Below are positions 7,151 to 16,451 of a stretch of 43,700 bases of DNA, in pieces. The DNA lies in IMG/VR virus record IMGVR_UViG_3300045010_000158, positions 1-43,700 of that record; one strand, 5' to 3'. Origin of the DNA: a virus. Position 1 is the first letter of the stretch. Each line of letters begins with the position of its first letter. The notes under the pieces are model-generated. The model worked only from the letters and a program-made list of their open reading frames with translations, did not search any database and was not told the DNA's origin. A program made the position numbers and the translations under genes.

Positions 7151-9088
7151 TTATATTGATGATGTCAGATCGACCAGTTCGCACTTGTCTCCTGAACACG
7201 CCAATGTTTGTGTGCCTGCGGTGTTATCTTCCTTCTCGTACTTGGCAAGACCTGTCCAATCCACATTGGTAGGAATCTTGGCTGCAAGTGTCTCATGATC
7301 AGCAACACTACACTCTTGATACGGTGCTTGCTTGTATGTGTGATCGCTGTGTGGCAGGAAAGAGATTCCAGAAATCTTATCAAAGTGACGGTACACCCAC
7401 GCTCCCACTTCCAACCACTCATGCTCTCTCACACTAATGGTAACGCTGGGTTTGTGTTCGCACCAGTTCTCTTGATATATTAACCACATCTCTAGTTGCT
7501 CAATAGCAGTTAAATCATTACGATACACGCTCTTTGGAGATTTAATTGGAAAATAAAATACTGTGGTATGATCTGGCTTCATGTTGTCGGGTTCCCATGG
7601 GAATCCGAGGTCTTTCATAAACTTGCATAGTGGATCTTTGTTGTCTGCACGAACAGTACGAACATAGTACTCACTGTGGCGAGCATGAATACCTGATGCA
7701 GAATTTGTGAGTTGCGAGACAGTTCCGCTTGGCTTTACACAAGTAATAGATGCAGAGGGATTCACGCCGATCTTCTTCGCGTAGTCTGCGTTGGTCTTTA
7801 TTGCCAACAAACGGAGATCGTTTAGTATACGCTTTAATTCTTCATTTCCTGCATCGCCTCGTGTTAAAGGACAATCCATGATACCAGTCATAGACACACC
7901 AAGCAATGCTTCTTCTTCACAGTTTTTACGCCACTCACTCGACAGATAGCGGAAGTCCACAAGAGTAGACTGCCATGTGCCGAGAATGGTTGCTAGGCTA
8001 ACTTTGCGAGCAAGCGTATTAATGGTATCATTCTCGCGTATGATGACTTCGCTGAGATTACAGAATTCTCGGTCGCGCAGAATAATCTCGCTGCACGGAT
8101 TTGTTCCAAACTCATAATTAGGATCACGACGATCTCCCAATTTTGTAACAGTCTTACGAGTTGCTTCACGGTTAAATATTCCGCGCTCACCGCTTTTGCT
8201 CTTGTACAGAGACACCCATTCATCCATGAATGTTCCAATCTCTGGCTTCTCTTTATAGGCAACTGAATTGTTTGCAAGTGCGCGTTGTGGATTACTAATC
8301 CACCATTGCCCAACCTTGGCTTCGCGCATACGCTCGTCTGTAAGATTAGACAACGAAATAAGCGCAGAACGACGAACACCACCAACCACAACAATCTCCG
8401 CAATCTTACAAATTAAATCATGTGCTTCAATACTTGTAAGTTTGCGGCCTACTGCGGCCTTGAATGTATCCACAGTGAAATGGAACAAATCATCAAGTGG
8501 ACGAGGACCCGAAGCACGACCACCGAATGTTTTTAGTCTAGCGCCTCCTGGACGAATTTTAGTCAAATCCCACTTTGGAATCTGTCCACCTATCAATAGT
8601 GATATCAGTTCCTTGTATGCCTTTGCCCAACCAATCTTGCTGTCTTCAACAATAATAGTAGTATTACTATTAGTAAACTCTTCTGCAATGGTAGGTAATT
8701 TTTCAACATACTGCCGCTCAACAGAGAATCCAACACCCGTACCACACATCAAAATATACATGATTTCGTCAAACGCTCTCACACGATTAACAGCAATATA
8801 TGAACAATTGTAGCCAGCAACATGATCTCTGCGAAGGGCCTCTCCTGCTGTCATTAAACACCGCATAGAAGGCATGATATCAAGATTTAAAACTGCATCT
8901 TTTAATTCTTTACGAAGTTCTACTGGAATTTTGTAATTATAGTTCTCACGCAGATGCTCGTCAAAGAAAGTGAAATAGCGATCAACCGTTTCCTCCCACG
9001 TTTCGCGTCTTCCTTTTTCATCTATCCATCGAGAATATCGTGAAAGATGAATGAAATTCTGATATTGGGTAGGCAAAGACTTATTCAT
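7151..9088 (-). CDS. nrdJ: Class II (B12-dependent) ribonucleotide reductase
   Basis: Reduces ribonucleotides to deoxyribonucleotides with adenosylcobalamin as radical source. The key residues line up with the monomeric Lactobacillus leichmannii enzyme: redox cysteines C95 and C343, the thiyl-radical C332 in FGTNPCSEI with N330 and E334, and the C-terminal shuttle pair C631/C636 (ACSGDKCEL), spaced exactly as in the reference. At 645 residues it is about 90 shorter than the 739-residue reference, and I see no split or intein. The start has TTGGAG eight bases upstream. It sits with ThyX in a dNTP supply block. T4 itself uses class I NrdAB, so this is a replacement that needs no oxygen but depends on host cobalamin. 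Confidence 0.95.
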   Translation of the reverse strand: MNKSLPTQYQNFIHLSRYSRWIDEKGRRETWEETVDRYFTFFDEHLRENYNYKIPVELRKELKDAVLNLDIMPSMRCLMTAGEALRRDHVAGYNCSYIAVNRVRAFDEIMYILMCGTGVGFSVERQYVEKLPTIAEEFTNSNTTIIVEDSKIGWAKAYKELISLLIGGQIPKWDLTKIRPGGARLKTFGGRASGPRPLDDLFHFTVDTFKAAVGRKLTSIEAHDLICKIAEIVVVGGVRRSALISLSNLTDERMREAKVGQWWISNPQRALANNSVAYKEKPEIGTFMDEWVSLYKSKSGERGIFNREATRKTVTKLGDRRDPNYEFGTNPCSEIILRDREFCNLSEVIIRENDTINTLARKVSLATILGTWQSTLVDFRYLSSEWRKNCEEEALLGVSMTGIMDCPLTRGDAGNEELKRILNDLRLLAIKTNADYAKKIGVNPSASITCVKPSGTVSQLTNSASGIHARHSEYYVRTVRADNKDPLCKFMKDLGFPWEPDNMKPDHTTVFYFPIKSPKSVYRNDLTAIEQLEMWLIYQENWCEHKPSVTISVREHEWLEVGAWVYRHFDKISGISFLPHSDHTYKQAPYQECSVADHETLAAKIPTNVDWTGLAKYEKEDNTAGTQTLACSGDKCELVDLTSSI

Positions 9089-9130
9089 TAAATCATCTCC
9101 AATGTTTTTATTTTTGTAATGGTCATATAG

Positions 9131-9883
9131 TTATGCTGTACTATTATTCGGTGTAGAATTATTTTTGCCTGTCAAGGCTTTCCATGACATGGGAAAAAGA
9201 GGCTCTATGATAGATCCAACTGCTTCGGCATATTGCCTGATTTCCCATTGTGCATGAGGATGAATTCTCTGTTTATAAAAACGACCATATGCAGCAAGAG
9301 AACCAGTCCAATACCATTCAGTATAAGTTCCTTGAGGCAAAACAAATCGTGCTTGTTCAGGAGCCACACCTTCTTCTAATAAAGTCTTATACACATCTAA
9401 TGCTTCATCTATCAAATGTTGATAGATATCGGTTATTGTTGTAACAAATTTCAAAAAATCTTTACTGCCTTGTTTTGCTTCACCAATAGGTGCTCCTCTC
9501 CATTTTGGCAAATAAATTTCAGGTATTTCTTTCACATATCTTCTAGAGATTTCGTTCTCTACAAATCCCTGCTTATGCTTAAAAAATTGAGTTCTAATTG
9601 ATATTGGCGCTTTGATCCGCATAGTAATTTGCGGATGTGCAAATGGCGTCCAATGATTATGTTCTGCTAGATATGATATTAATTTTTTGTCCTGATCAAT
9701 CAAATCAGTAATTCCATCGTCGCTGATATTTTTCCACTTGCTCTCTTTACTGAACGATACTCTTGCAGAATTTACAACTGTGAGGTCTGACCCCATATAA
9801 TCTACAAGATGTACAAATCCATTATCTAATACAGATACAGAATTAATCGGCGCCGTCTGTCTCAAAGTTTTTCCATTCATCAT
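9131..9883 (-). CDS. thyX: Flavin-dependent thymidylate synthase ThyX
   Basis: Methylates dUMP to dTMP using methylenetetrahydrofolate and FAD/NADPH. Recognisable parts are HNHWTPFAHPQITMRIKAPI near the N-terminus, the signature KHKQGFVENEISRRYV (a variant of the classic RHRx7S motif with Lys for Arg and one extra residue), PQGTYTEWYWTGSL and the C-terminal HPHAQWEIRQYAEA. About 250 residues is normal length. The start is placed at tandem ATGs (9883 and 9880) with AAGGA upstream. A longer in-frame reading begins at TTG and has a low-complexity Met/Lys leader that is probably not translated. It overlaps the preceding acidic gene by 41 bases. Confidence 0.93.
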   Translation of the reverse strand: MMNGKTLRQTAPINSVSVLDNGFVHLVDYMGSDLTVVNSARVSFSKESKWKNISDDGITDLIDQDKKLISYLAEHNHWTPFAHPQITMRIKAPISIRTQFFKHKQGFVENEISRRYVKEIPEIYLPKWRGAPIGEAKQGSKDFLKFVTTITDIYQHLIDEALDVYKTLLEEGVAPEQARFVLPQGTYTEWYWTGSLAAYGRFYKQRIHPHAQWEIRQYAEAVGSIIEPLFPMSWKALTGKNNSTPNNSTA

Positions 9884-10172
9884 CGTTTCCTTTATCATAG
9901 TCATCTTCATCATTTTCATCTTGTTCAAAATACTCAATATTGGCGACTACATCTCCACCAGTAATTGTCTTTACATATTCAAATGTTATACCATCAACTA
10001 GTGTAAAAGTCACGGCGTAATCTACCGCTTTCTTCCACAATTCAGGATTCATTTCTTTGATGTATTTTGAGAAATTACCATTAAACTCAATCATTGCCAA
10101 GGCGAGAGCGCCTTGTGTTTCAGGAGGCAGTTCAGATTCATCTTTATATGTGTCATCATTGTCATTGGTCAT
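9843..10172 (-). CDS. Acidic hypothetical protein
   Basis: A 109-residue protein I do not recognise. Asp/Glu-rich ends (NDNDDTYKDESELPPE and EQDENDEDDYDKGNDDEW) flank a folded-looking core (ALALAMIEFNGNFSKYIKEMNPELWKKAVDYAVTF). I place the start at 10172 because this ATG forms an ATGA overlap with the primase stop and has GGAG six bases upstream. A second ATG at 10184 has no visible ribosome binding site. Coupling to primase and overlap with thyX suggest a small replication accessory protein, but nothing in the sequence shows a function. Confidence 0.6.
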   Translation of the reverse strand: MTNDNDDTYKDESELPPETQGALALAMIEFNGNFSKYIKEMNPELWKKAVDYAVTFTLVDGITFEYVKTITGGDVVANIEYFEQDENDEDDYDKGNDDEWKNFETDGAD

Positions 10173-11188
10173 ATCTTTCTCCATCTGTTAAGGTTTAGTC
10201 TCGCCGAAAGACCTTTATATGTATGGTTATCTATCGTCTGACGAATATTTTCCGCAGAGCGAGTTCCCAACATTTCATTGATATCTTTTTCGGCTATTCC
10301 ATCAGGCCAGATGCATACCTGCCTACCTGCCTCAATCAATTCTTCATTATATTCAACAATCTGTTTGTTCCGTGGTTCATTGTCAAGCACAAACACCAAA
10401 TCACTATGGGCAAGAAACTCTGGCAAATCATCACTCGCATTCGCTCCAACCATTGCAATGGTATTAGGAAGTATCATGCTATCTAATGGGCCTTCAACCA
10501 CATATACGCGCTGAGTTGCATCCACCTTCCACAACCCGTACCAAAGTTTCTCTTGTCCCTTTGGTTTCAAGGTAATGTATCGCAAAGATTCTCGTGGATT
10601 TGTGGTTCTACCTTGAACTCCAATGAAGTTGCCGGTGCGATCAAAGAAAGGAATTACAATACGAGAATCTTCTCTGCGAGTGTTTGGAAAGTAATCGGGA
10701 TCAATCTTCTTACCGACTTTTGTAAAGTCATGTGCATACATGAGTTCTGCAAGGCATGACTTCGGAAGACCCCTACCTAGAATATACTGAACTGCTTCAT
10801 GTTGATCGCTCAACTCTACGAGGCGAGGTAATCCTTCTAATGGATTTACTTTACGCTTTTTTGGTGTTTGAATCTTAGGTACGATGGGTATGGGTTGCTC
10901 TGCTGAATTCCCATTTCGATCTTTGAAAGATTCCAATGCGTACTCTCGCGCCAACGATGGAGCAACTTGCTTGAGTATCGCGTGTATTCCACAAGACACA
11001 CCACAGTTGTGACACTTGTATATCCATCGTTCCTTGAACGGGAAGAAGTATCCACGGGCCTTTGATTTGTTCTTGTCGGAGTCTCCACAAAACGGACACC
11101 GACAGTTCGCCAGCGTTTCTTTCTTCCACGCAAAGCGTTCAAGTGAACTAGAAATGTATCCAATATACTTCTTGTCTACAAAACTCAT
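10169..11188 (-). CDS. 61: DNA primase gp61
   Basis: Synthesises RNA primers on the lagging strand together with the gp41 helicase. The 339-residue protein (T4 gp61: 342) has an N-terminal zinc-binding domain, with CPFCGDS (C31, C34) and CHNCG (C59, C62), and a TOPRIM catalytic domain with VVEGPLDSMI, then VFVLDNEP. It is a DnaG-type primase. The order gp41 then gp61 is as in T4. Seventy-two bases separate it from the helicase stop. Its end is coupled to the acidic gene. Confidence 0.93.
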   Translation of the reverse strand: MSFVDKKYIGYISSSLERFAWKKETLANCRCPFCGDSDKNKSKARGYFFPFKERWIYKCHNCGVSCGIHAILKQVAPSLAREYALESFKDRNGNSAEQPIPIVPKIQTPKKRKVNPLEGLPRLVELSDQHEAVQYILGRGLPKSCLAELMYAHDFTKVGKKIDPDYFPNTRREDSRIVIPFFDRTGNFIGVQGRTTNPRESLRYITLKPKGQEKLWYGLWKVDATQRVYVVEGPLDSMILPNTIAMVGANASDDLPEFLAHSDLVFVLDNEPRNKQIVEYNEELIEAGRQVCIWPDGIAEKDINEMLGTRSAENIRQTIDNHTYKGLSARLNLNRWRKI

Positions 11189-11260
11189 GTGAAATACTCA
11201 AAAGAACTGTGACTGTGTTTGTGTGTTGACTTGACAGCGGCCGCAGCGTCCGCGATGGAT
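11189..11260. other. Intergenic spacer between helicase and primase
   Basis: Seventy-two bases containing an unusually GC-rich patch (11236-11256) with an 8-base palindrome GCGGCCGC in an otherwise AT-rich region. I see no promoter of the 16-base-spacer type and no hairpin with a U-tract. Confidence 0.4.
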
Positions 11261-12676
11261 TCAAATCTTCCACTTTTCAAACTTTTTCCCTTCAAATTTG
11301 CTGTTATACGACTTACCATCATATCCAGACCCATATCCTTGCGCTTCGTTATCATCGGCAACTTGTCCAGTATCTACCAAAGAATCTTGGGCCCCCTGCT
11401 CTACATCATAAAACTTCATCTTACCACGATCCACACCCATTATAAACTTTTTGTTAGTGTTCTCGTCTCCATATCGATTCTTGAGTTGTTTCACAAGTAC
11501 TTGATTCAGAGAATCTAATTGTTCAGTACGAATCACAGCAAACATAAAGTCAGCAGTTGCTGGCAAACCAAATGATTCTGATGTGTTTTCTAGCCCAACA
11601 TCGCTATTGTTGAATCCACCACGATTAGTCTGTGTTGCAGAGAAGATGGGAACATCATATTCAACCGCAAGGCCGCGCAATTCTTCTGCAATCGCTTTGA
11701 TGTAAACATAGGTGTTCACATTAGAGTTCATTTTCACGCGAGAACTAGCACAGATGTTCAAGTAGTCTACAAAGATAATATCTGGCACAAATTTCTTTTT
11801 GATCTTGAGTTCATGCAACAGATGTCGGAAATGAGCAACAGTTACGGACGCGGTGGGATACTCCTTGATAATCAGGTTCCCACGCACCGATCCAACCGCT
11901 CTGGCTAAACGCTTATCGTAGGTTTCTTTAGGCAAATCCTTCAGTTCGTCAAGCGCAGTATCCATAAGATTTGCGTCAATGCGCTCTGCAATACGCTCTT
12001 CTGCCATCTCACAAGTGATATACAAAACATTCTTGTTTGCTGCAAGACAGGACGCTGCATGGTGACACATGAACATGGACTTACCAACCCCTGTTCCAGC
12101 CATCACAATGTTCAGAGTTTTGCGCGGAACACCACCCTGTGTGATCTTGTTGAAAAACTCCAAGTCGAACGGTATCTTTTCTTCAACTCGATGATAGAAC
12201 TCATACCGTTTATCTGCATCTGTCATATAATCATGCCCAACAGCAGTATCGAAAGAAACCGCAAGAGCATCAGAAAGCAACTTAGGTATGGCGTTCTTGG
12301 TGTAGTTTTTGTCTTTACCGTCTAGAATTTGAATGGAAGCAAGAACAGCATTATAAACAGCCTTATCTTTGCAGAATTTCTCTGCGGTGTCTATCAACCA
12401 TTTCAAATCGGTATTTTGATCCAATCCAAACACTTCATTGATAAGAGCAACACATTGCTTGTGTTCGTCACCATTGAGTCTAGAATCATCCAAACAAATC
12501 ACTAACGCCTCTTTGGTCGGTTGAGCATTGTAGGTATCAACAAAGTTCTTGATACATCGATATATCACTTGTTCTGGTTTGGTACTGAAATATTCATCTC
12601 TCATGAAAGGAATTACAGCGCGAACAAATTCTTCTTTTGTAGCCAATGCGCCTAGTATGATTTTCTCAGTTTGCAA
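11261..12676 (-). CDS. 41: Replicative DNA helicase gp41
   Basis: A hexameric DnaB-family helicase that unwinds the fork 5'-3' and partners gp61 and gp59. The 471-residue protein (T4: 475) has Walker A AGTGVGKS (about residues 193-200), YITCEMAEERIAERIDANLMD (T4 YISMEMAEEVCAKRIDANMLD), Walker B DIIFVDYLNIC and the GLPATADFMFAVI segment identical in style to T4. The start is TTG at 12676. GAGG is seven bases upstream, there is no in-frame ATG before conserved sequence, and the N-terminus (TEKIILGAL) aligns with T4 (VEIILSHL). An out-of-frame ATG four bases upstream runs into a stop after four codons. Confidence 0.95.
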   Translation of the reverse strand: MQTEKIILGALATKEEFVRAVIPFMRDEYFSTKPEQVIYRCIKNFVDTYNAQPTKEALVICLDDSRLNGDEHKQCVALINEVFGLDQNTDLKWLIDTAEKFCKDKAVYNAVLASIQILDGKDKNYTKNAIPKLLSDALAVSFDTAVGHDYMTDADKRYEFYHRVEEKIPFDLEFFNKITQGGVPRKTLNIVMAGTGVGKSMFMCHHAASCLAANKNVLYITCEMAEERIAERIDANLMDTALDELKDLPKETYDKRLARAVGSVRGNLIIKEYPTASVTVAHFRHLLHELKIKKKFVPDIIFVDYLNICASSRVKMNSNVNTYVYIKAIAEELRGLAVEYDVPIFSATQTNRGGFNNSDVGLENTSESFGLPATADFMFAVIRTEQLDSLNQVLVKQLKNRYGDENTNKKFIMGVDRGKMKFYDVEQGAQDSLVDTGQVADDNEAQGYGSGYDGKSYNSKFEGKKFEKWKI

Positions 12677-12719
12677 ACATAATCCTCAATAATAATTATA
12701 TCATTTATGAATGTTTATT

Positions 12720-13481
12720 TTAATCTTTTTTATGAAACGGGCATCCTTTTATTGATCTTTGATGATTATCGTATATTTTATTTTGATCTATATCTTGTAA
12801 ACCTCTACTATAGAAAGAATGGTTTTTATTTTTTTCTGCTGATAATTTTAAATTACTACGAATTTGACCCCATTTCTTTCTTGTTTTAGCAAATTCTGAA
12901 TTAGGATCTTCTTTTTCATCCACAGCATCAAAAGATTCAAGATAGTATCTTGGAATTGGAAAAATTGTAGCCAAGGCCTCTCCTTTTAAAAACTGAACGG
13001 GTTCATTTTCTTTTGTTAATTTCCAATTTAATGTGAATGTGTAAGGAAGCCAATCTGTTTCAACTATTGCTTCAAGAGCCTGCGCTCCATGTTTAAACTT
13101 ATTTGTTGGCCCTTTAATGAATAAATTATGTCCTTCAGAAGTTTTGAATAAAAATCCAAGATAAGAAAATGTTATGATACCATTTCCAAAATGAGAAGAT
13201 ATATTTTTTCCTTCAACAAACAGTCTATCATTATCGTTTTCTATTTGAAAATCAAATTTTATTGCATCTATGTGACCCAGGTTTCCATTCCAAGTAGCAG
13301 TAAATGAAATTGGATTTAATATTTCCCACCCAAATCCGTTTGCAACATTTAAAGGAATACACCTGTAAGCGTGTCCATTATTAACATCCATCCAATCTCT
13401 TTTAGTACTTGGCAATGATACAATATAAGGACATGATTTTTCTTCTATTATACACCTAATTATGCTTTTATCTTTATTCAT
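12720..13481 (-). CDS. DUF6065 family protein
   Basis: A 253-residue protein resembling DUF6065. The best match is RCIPLNVANGFGWEILNPISFTATWNGN, like the family's Cys-x-Pro-Leu-x-x-Ala-Asn...Gly-Trp segment. A second conserved-looking block is LFIKGPTNKFKHGAQALEAIVETDWLPYTFTLNWKL. The function of the family is unknown. The C-terminus contains CPFH. The start at 13481 has a strong GGAGG at the right distance. A longer reading from 13520 is less likely. It lies between the gp40-like gene and the helicase, so it is expressed with replication genes. The fold looks all-beta with no signal peptide. Confidence 0.7.
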   Translation of the reverse strand: MNKDKSIIRCIIEEKSCPYIVSLPSTKRDWMDVNNGHAYRCIPLNVANGFGWEILNPISFTATWNGNLGHIDAIKFDFQIENDNDRLFVEGKNISSHFGNGIITFSYLGFLFKTSEGHNLFIKGPTNKFKHGAQALEAIVETDWLPYTFTLNWKLTKENEPVQFLKGEALATIFPIPRYYLESFDAVDEKEDPNSEFAKTRKKWGQIRSNLKLSAEKNKNHSFYSRGLQDIDQNKIYDNHQRSIKGCPFHKKD

Positions 13482-13500
13482 AATAACCTCCAATTTATGC

Positions 13501-13920
13501 TTACAAGTATTGTATTTCATTCTGTGACATAATTGGAATAGAACTTACACTCTCGTTCAAATTATATTCCATGATATCAACAAGTATATCACCAATGTAT
13601 TGTAAAAATCGTTGAGAATCAGCGGTCTTGAGTGCGCCTGGATTTTCTACAATATAGTATTCAAAACTCAAACGAACATGATTATCTTCTTCCAAAAGTC
13701 TTGTGCGGCCATAATGGTAAATAACGCCCGCCCATTCACCGTTTTCTAAACGAATCGGTGTAAAGGGGGTCATCCTGTCGATCAAAATGGTGTATTGTTT
13801 TCCGTTTACTTCGCGGATAATTTCAGATTGACCTATCTTTAGATGCGGGTTACTTACCGTTTCCGTCTTCCGCTGATTCGGAAAGAAGCCGAGGGGCGGA
13901 GGATTCTTCGTTATCAGCAT
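13501..13920 (-). CDS. 40: gp40-like head vertex assembly chaperone (candidate)
   Basis: Between UvsX and gp41, exactly where T4 has gene 40. The likely folded part begins around [39 protein letters not shown] and continues to [26 protein letters not shown], about 120 residues, close to T4 gp40 (114). I have not aligned it to gp40 residue by residue, so the call is mostly by position and size. The start is uncertain. The ATG at 13920 lies inside uvsX by 71 bases with a poorly spaced AAAGGA, and the true start may be a rare codon just after the uvsX stop at 13850. Confidence 0.5.
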   Translation of the reverse strand: MLITKNPPPLGFFPNQRKTETVSNPHLKIGQSEIIREVNGKQYTILIDRMTPFTPIRLENGEWAGVIYHYGRTRLLEEDNHVRLSFEYYIVENPGALKTADSQRFLQYIGDILVDIMEYNLNESVSSIPIMSQNEIQYL

Positions 13921-14971
13921 TCCTTTCAACCGAAGAACCGTATTTGAAATGTAATCCAACCATTTTTTCCAATTCATTCATTACCTCTTTAGTAAAATAC
14001 TTTTCAGGATTCTCATTGATATTCTTCTCAAAGGCTTTACTTCCATCGGGCAACTCAATGCGCGTGGAAACTTTCTTGAAGATTCCAAACTCCAACGCCA
14101 AATCAAGCAAACCGTAATACAGATTCAGTCCGCTATTATAAGACACAAGGACATCTACCATAGAGTTCTCTTTAGTTAGACGAGACTTGTATAATTTGCA
14201 ATGGATGATATTACCAATCACCGTATTGTCAGCATCCTTCACCTTTTTCTTGCTGAGATACACAATGGTGGATGCCGCGTACTTTAGTCCACTACCACCA
14301 CCCATTTCTTTCGTAGGAACATAAGCACCAACAACATCGTAGGTATGATTGGTCATTATGAGAGGAATGCCGGCAGCGCCCAATTTTAGAGTCAAAGTTC
14401 GGAAAGTTGCCTTAACAACTTGTGCGCGGGTCATATCACGCACATCCTTACCGGATGCAGTATCTTCCACTTCTTTCTTGGTGGAAAGCATTCCAAGCGA
14501 GTCAAGTACCATCATCATGGGTCGCTGATTTGCTTTAGGCAAAGCGCGATAATTGTCAACAATCTGAATGGCTTGATGCCTAAACTCTTCTACTGTACCA
14601 ACGGGAAACACAGCAACTCGCTTTGGATCAACTCCCCGTATAGTAAACATATCGGTAGTTACTGCCTGCTCTGAATCAAAGTATAGGACTACTCCATCAA
14701 GGTTGTCTTTTAAAAACTTGGAAACAATTCCTAGTGTAAAGAAAGTCTTGCCGGTTGCTGATTCACCTGCAAGTGCAATGATCTTGTTATCAGGAATACC
14801 ACCATATAGACTTCCGCTCAACAAAGCATTAAATGCATACGACCCCGTATCGAGAAATCCACTGATCTCTCCACTTAGTCCTTCCTCAATGACTCCGGCC
14901 AATTCATTACCAGAAAGTTTAACCATGTTTCTTAGAAAATCATTACCACCACTTTGCTTTGCACTACTCAT
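13850..14971 (-). CDS. uvsX: RecA-like recombinase UvsX
   Basis: Forms filaments on single-stranded DNA and drives strand invasion for recombination-dependent replication. The 373-residue protein (T4: 391) has Walker [11 protein letters not shown] (about residues 69-78), VLYFDSEQA, Walker [11 protein letters not shown] (152-161), the [24 protein letters not shown] loop L2 region and the [15 protein letters not shown] segment. The C-terminus is acidic. ATG at 14971 overlaps the stop of the small upstream gene as ATGA, indicating coupling. It is followed directly by the gp40-like gene. Confidence 0.95.
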   Translation of the reverse strand: MSSAKQSGGNDFLRNMVKLSGNELAGVIEEGLSGEISGFLDTGSYAFNALLSGSLYGGIPDNKIIALAGESATGKTFFTLGIVSKFLKDNLDGVVLYFDSEQAVTTDMFTIRGVDPKRVAVFPVGTVEEFRHQAIQIVDNYRALPKANQRPMMMVLDSLGMLSTKKEVEDTASGKDVRDMTRAQVVKATFRTLTLKLGAAGIPLIMTNHTYDVVGAYVPTKEMGGGSGLKYAASTIVYLSKKKVKDADNTVIGNIIHCKLYKSRLTKENSMVDVLVSYNSGLNLYYGLLDLALEFGIFKKVSTRIELPDGSKAFEKNINENPEKYFTKEVMNELEKMVGLHFKYGSSVERNADNEESSAPRLLSESAEDGNGK

Positions 14972-15234
14972 ATTATTTCTCCTGTTCTTTTGAGTTCTTG
15001 GATACTAAGTTTAAGTCGTATACCATCTTCGACTGCCTGGGTGAAGCGATCAATGTTGGGTGTATTAGACTTGGAATTCAAAAGTTGTTTTACCAATACT
15101 TGATTCGCTATTGCTGCACTCTCTAGAGTATTTAGAATGAAGTCATATGCATTTTGAGTTAAATTAATGCAGCGAGTAGGACGCTGGTTCCAATCTTTTG
15201 CCCATTCAAAATTTGAGTCGAGATTTGGATTCAT
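14968..15234 (-). CDS. Small hypothetical protein upstream of uvsX
   Basis: Eighty-eight residues, not recognised. The core is helical ([31 protein letters not shown]), followed by [25 protein letters not shown]. It is tightly packed: its ATG overlaps the methyltransferase stop (TAATG) and its stop overlaps the uvsX start (ATGA). This supports it as a real gene translated in series with both neighbours. Confidence 0.65.
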   Translation of the reverse strand: MNPNLDSNFEWAKDWNQRPTRCINLTQNAYDFILNTLESAAIANQVLVKQLLNSKSNTPNIDRFTQAVEDGIRLKLSIQELKRTGEII

Positions 15235-16451
15235 TACATCAAGTTCTCCAACGAAGCAGGCTTTGACTTCGTGACTTCTGTGAGTCTTCGGTCTGCAATC
15301 TTACAGTACTCTGCATTAAGATCAATACCAATAAACTTGCATCCTTCCAACAAAGCACCTTTGCCAGTAGAACCGCTACCCATGAATGGGTCTAAAACTG
15401 TTCCACCCTTGGCACAAACAAGGCGTACAAGATACTGCATGAGAACAGTTGGTTTTACAGTTGGGTGATCGTTTCCTTCTCCACGATCTGCCTTTGAAAT
15501 TTTGGCACAATAGAAGAAACGCGCAAGCGATCCGCCTGGATCATCCAACGCTTCCAAGGTTTCGTATCCTGTGTCTTCTCCATTGTTATTGAACATTCGT
15601 GCGCCAGCAGTACGATTACGAACCATCTTGCCTGGCTTGTCCACGGGAAACTCCGCAACCACTTCGGGACTTCCATCATGCACCAAATTTGCTGGCCATC
15701 TACCACCTGGCTTGTAGGTTGGAATCTCCTTCCCCACCAGAGCGGCAGCACCAAATGCACCCTTAACTGCACCTTCGCTGTTTTGCTGACGCTGTATCTT
15801 TGTGGGATCGTATTCATCTCCCATTGGAACTCGGCATCCATCAATGTTGATGCCTCCAGTTCCATACTTCTGTACATTCTCGGCTACAGTTCCTTCTAGT
15901 GGCTTTCGTGCCATGCAGATGGGTTCGCATGATGGTTTCAGCGCAGTTCCCCATCCCTCCCATTGTTTGGCTGCATCTGTTGCTGCCTTGGTTACTGGAA
16001 TGTCCGCGCCCTTCTGCACGATCCCAACACCACCACGCGCAAATCCACCGTAGCCTTGGTTGTCTTCCACCGTAACTCCACGGGAGAATCCAACAACCTC
16101 ACGATTGACGCCGGCCGCTTTGTCGATTGCCTTGCTTACATCAAGAGATTTGGGGAATGTCTTGCTGCTAACCCATGTCACAATGTCGCGCACCTCCCAT
16201 CCTGCGTCCTCAATGGCCGCAGCAAGTCGATGGTATGTGCGTGTTCCGCTAAAGGCAAGCAGATAAGCACCTGGCTTGGCTACCCGTAGTGCTTCTATCC
16301 AAAAGTCTTTGCCTGGAACTCCACGATCCCACTCGTTGCCCATGAACTCTAATCCATACGGAGGATCGGAGACAATAGCATCCACGCTGTTCGCGGGCAG
16401 TTTACGCATCTCATCCAAACAGTTACCGTTAATGATTTTGAATTCGCTCAT
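15234..16451 (-). CDS. DNA methyltransferase, N6-adenine/N4-cytosine type
   Basis: Transfers a methyl group from SAM to an exocyclic amino group in DNA. Motif IV is DPPYGLEFMGNEWD at residues 29-42. The SAM-binding motif DPFMGSGSTGKGALLEGCKFIGID is near the C-terminus, so the order is IV before I, as in beta-class enzymes. The roughly 300-residue middle contains a variable target-recognition-like region (KYGTGGINIDGCRVP, GGRWPANLVHDGSPEV) typical of phage-borne solitary methyltransferases. No cognate restriction gene is next to it, so it is probably an orphan used for protection or regulation. It overlaps the polymerase stop as ATGA. Confidence 0.9.
   Translation of the reverse strand: MSEFKIINGNCLDEMRKLPANSVDAIVSDPPYGLEFMGNEWDRGVPGKDFWIEALRVAKPGAYLLAFSGTRTYHRLAAAIEDAGWEVRDIVTWVSSKTFPKSLDVSKAIDKAAGVNREVVGFSRGVTVEDNQGYGGFARGGVGIVQKGADIPVTKAATDAAKQWEGWGTALKPSCEPICMARKPLEGTVAENVQKYGTGGINIDGCRVPMGDEYDPTKIQRQQNSEGAVKGAFGAAALVGKEIPTYKPGGRWPANLVHDGSPEVVAEFPVDKPGKMVRNRTAGARMFNNNGEDTGYETLEALDDPGGSLARFFYCAKISKADRGEGNDHPTVKPTVLMQYLVRLVCAKGGTVLDPFMGSGSTGKGALLEGCKFIGIDLNAEYCKIADRRLTEVTKSKPASLENLM

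Noticed and set aside
8268-8813. Long plus-strand open frame (181 codons)
   Set aside because: It lies entirely opposite the class II RNR gene, whose active-site residues are fully conserved, and its translation has no domain-like pattern.
11236-11256. GC-rich GCGGCCGC patch as terminator or origin
   Set aside because: The palindrome is too short for a stable hairpin, no U-tract follows, and no repeated origin-like elements surround it.
12676-12710. TATAAT upstream of the helicase gene as a promoter
   Set aside because: A good -10 sequence is present on the minus strand, but no -35 resembling TTGACT lies at 15-18 bases, and the region is simply AT-rich.
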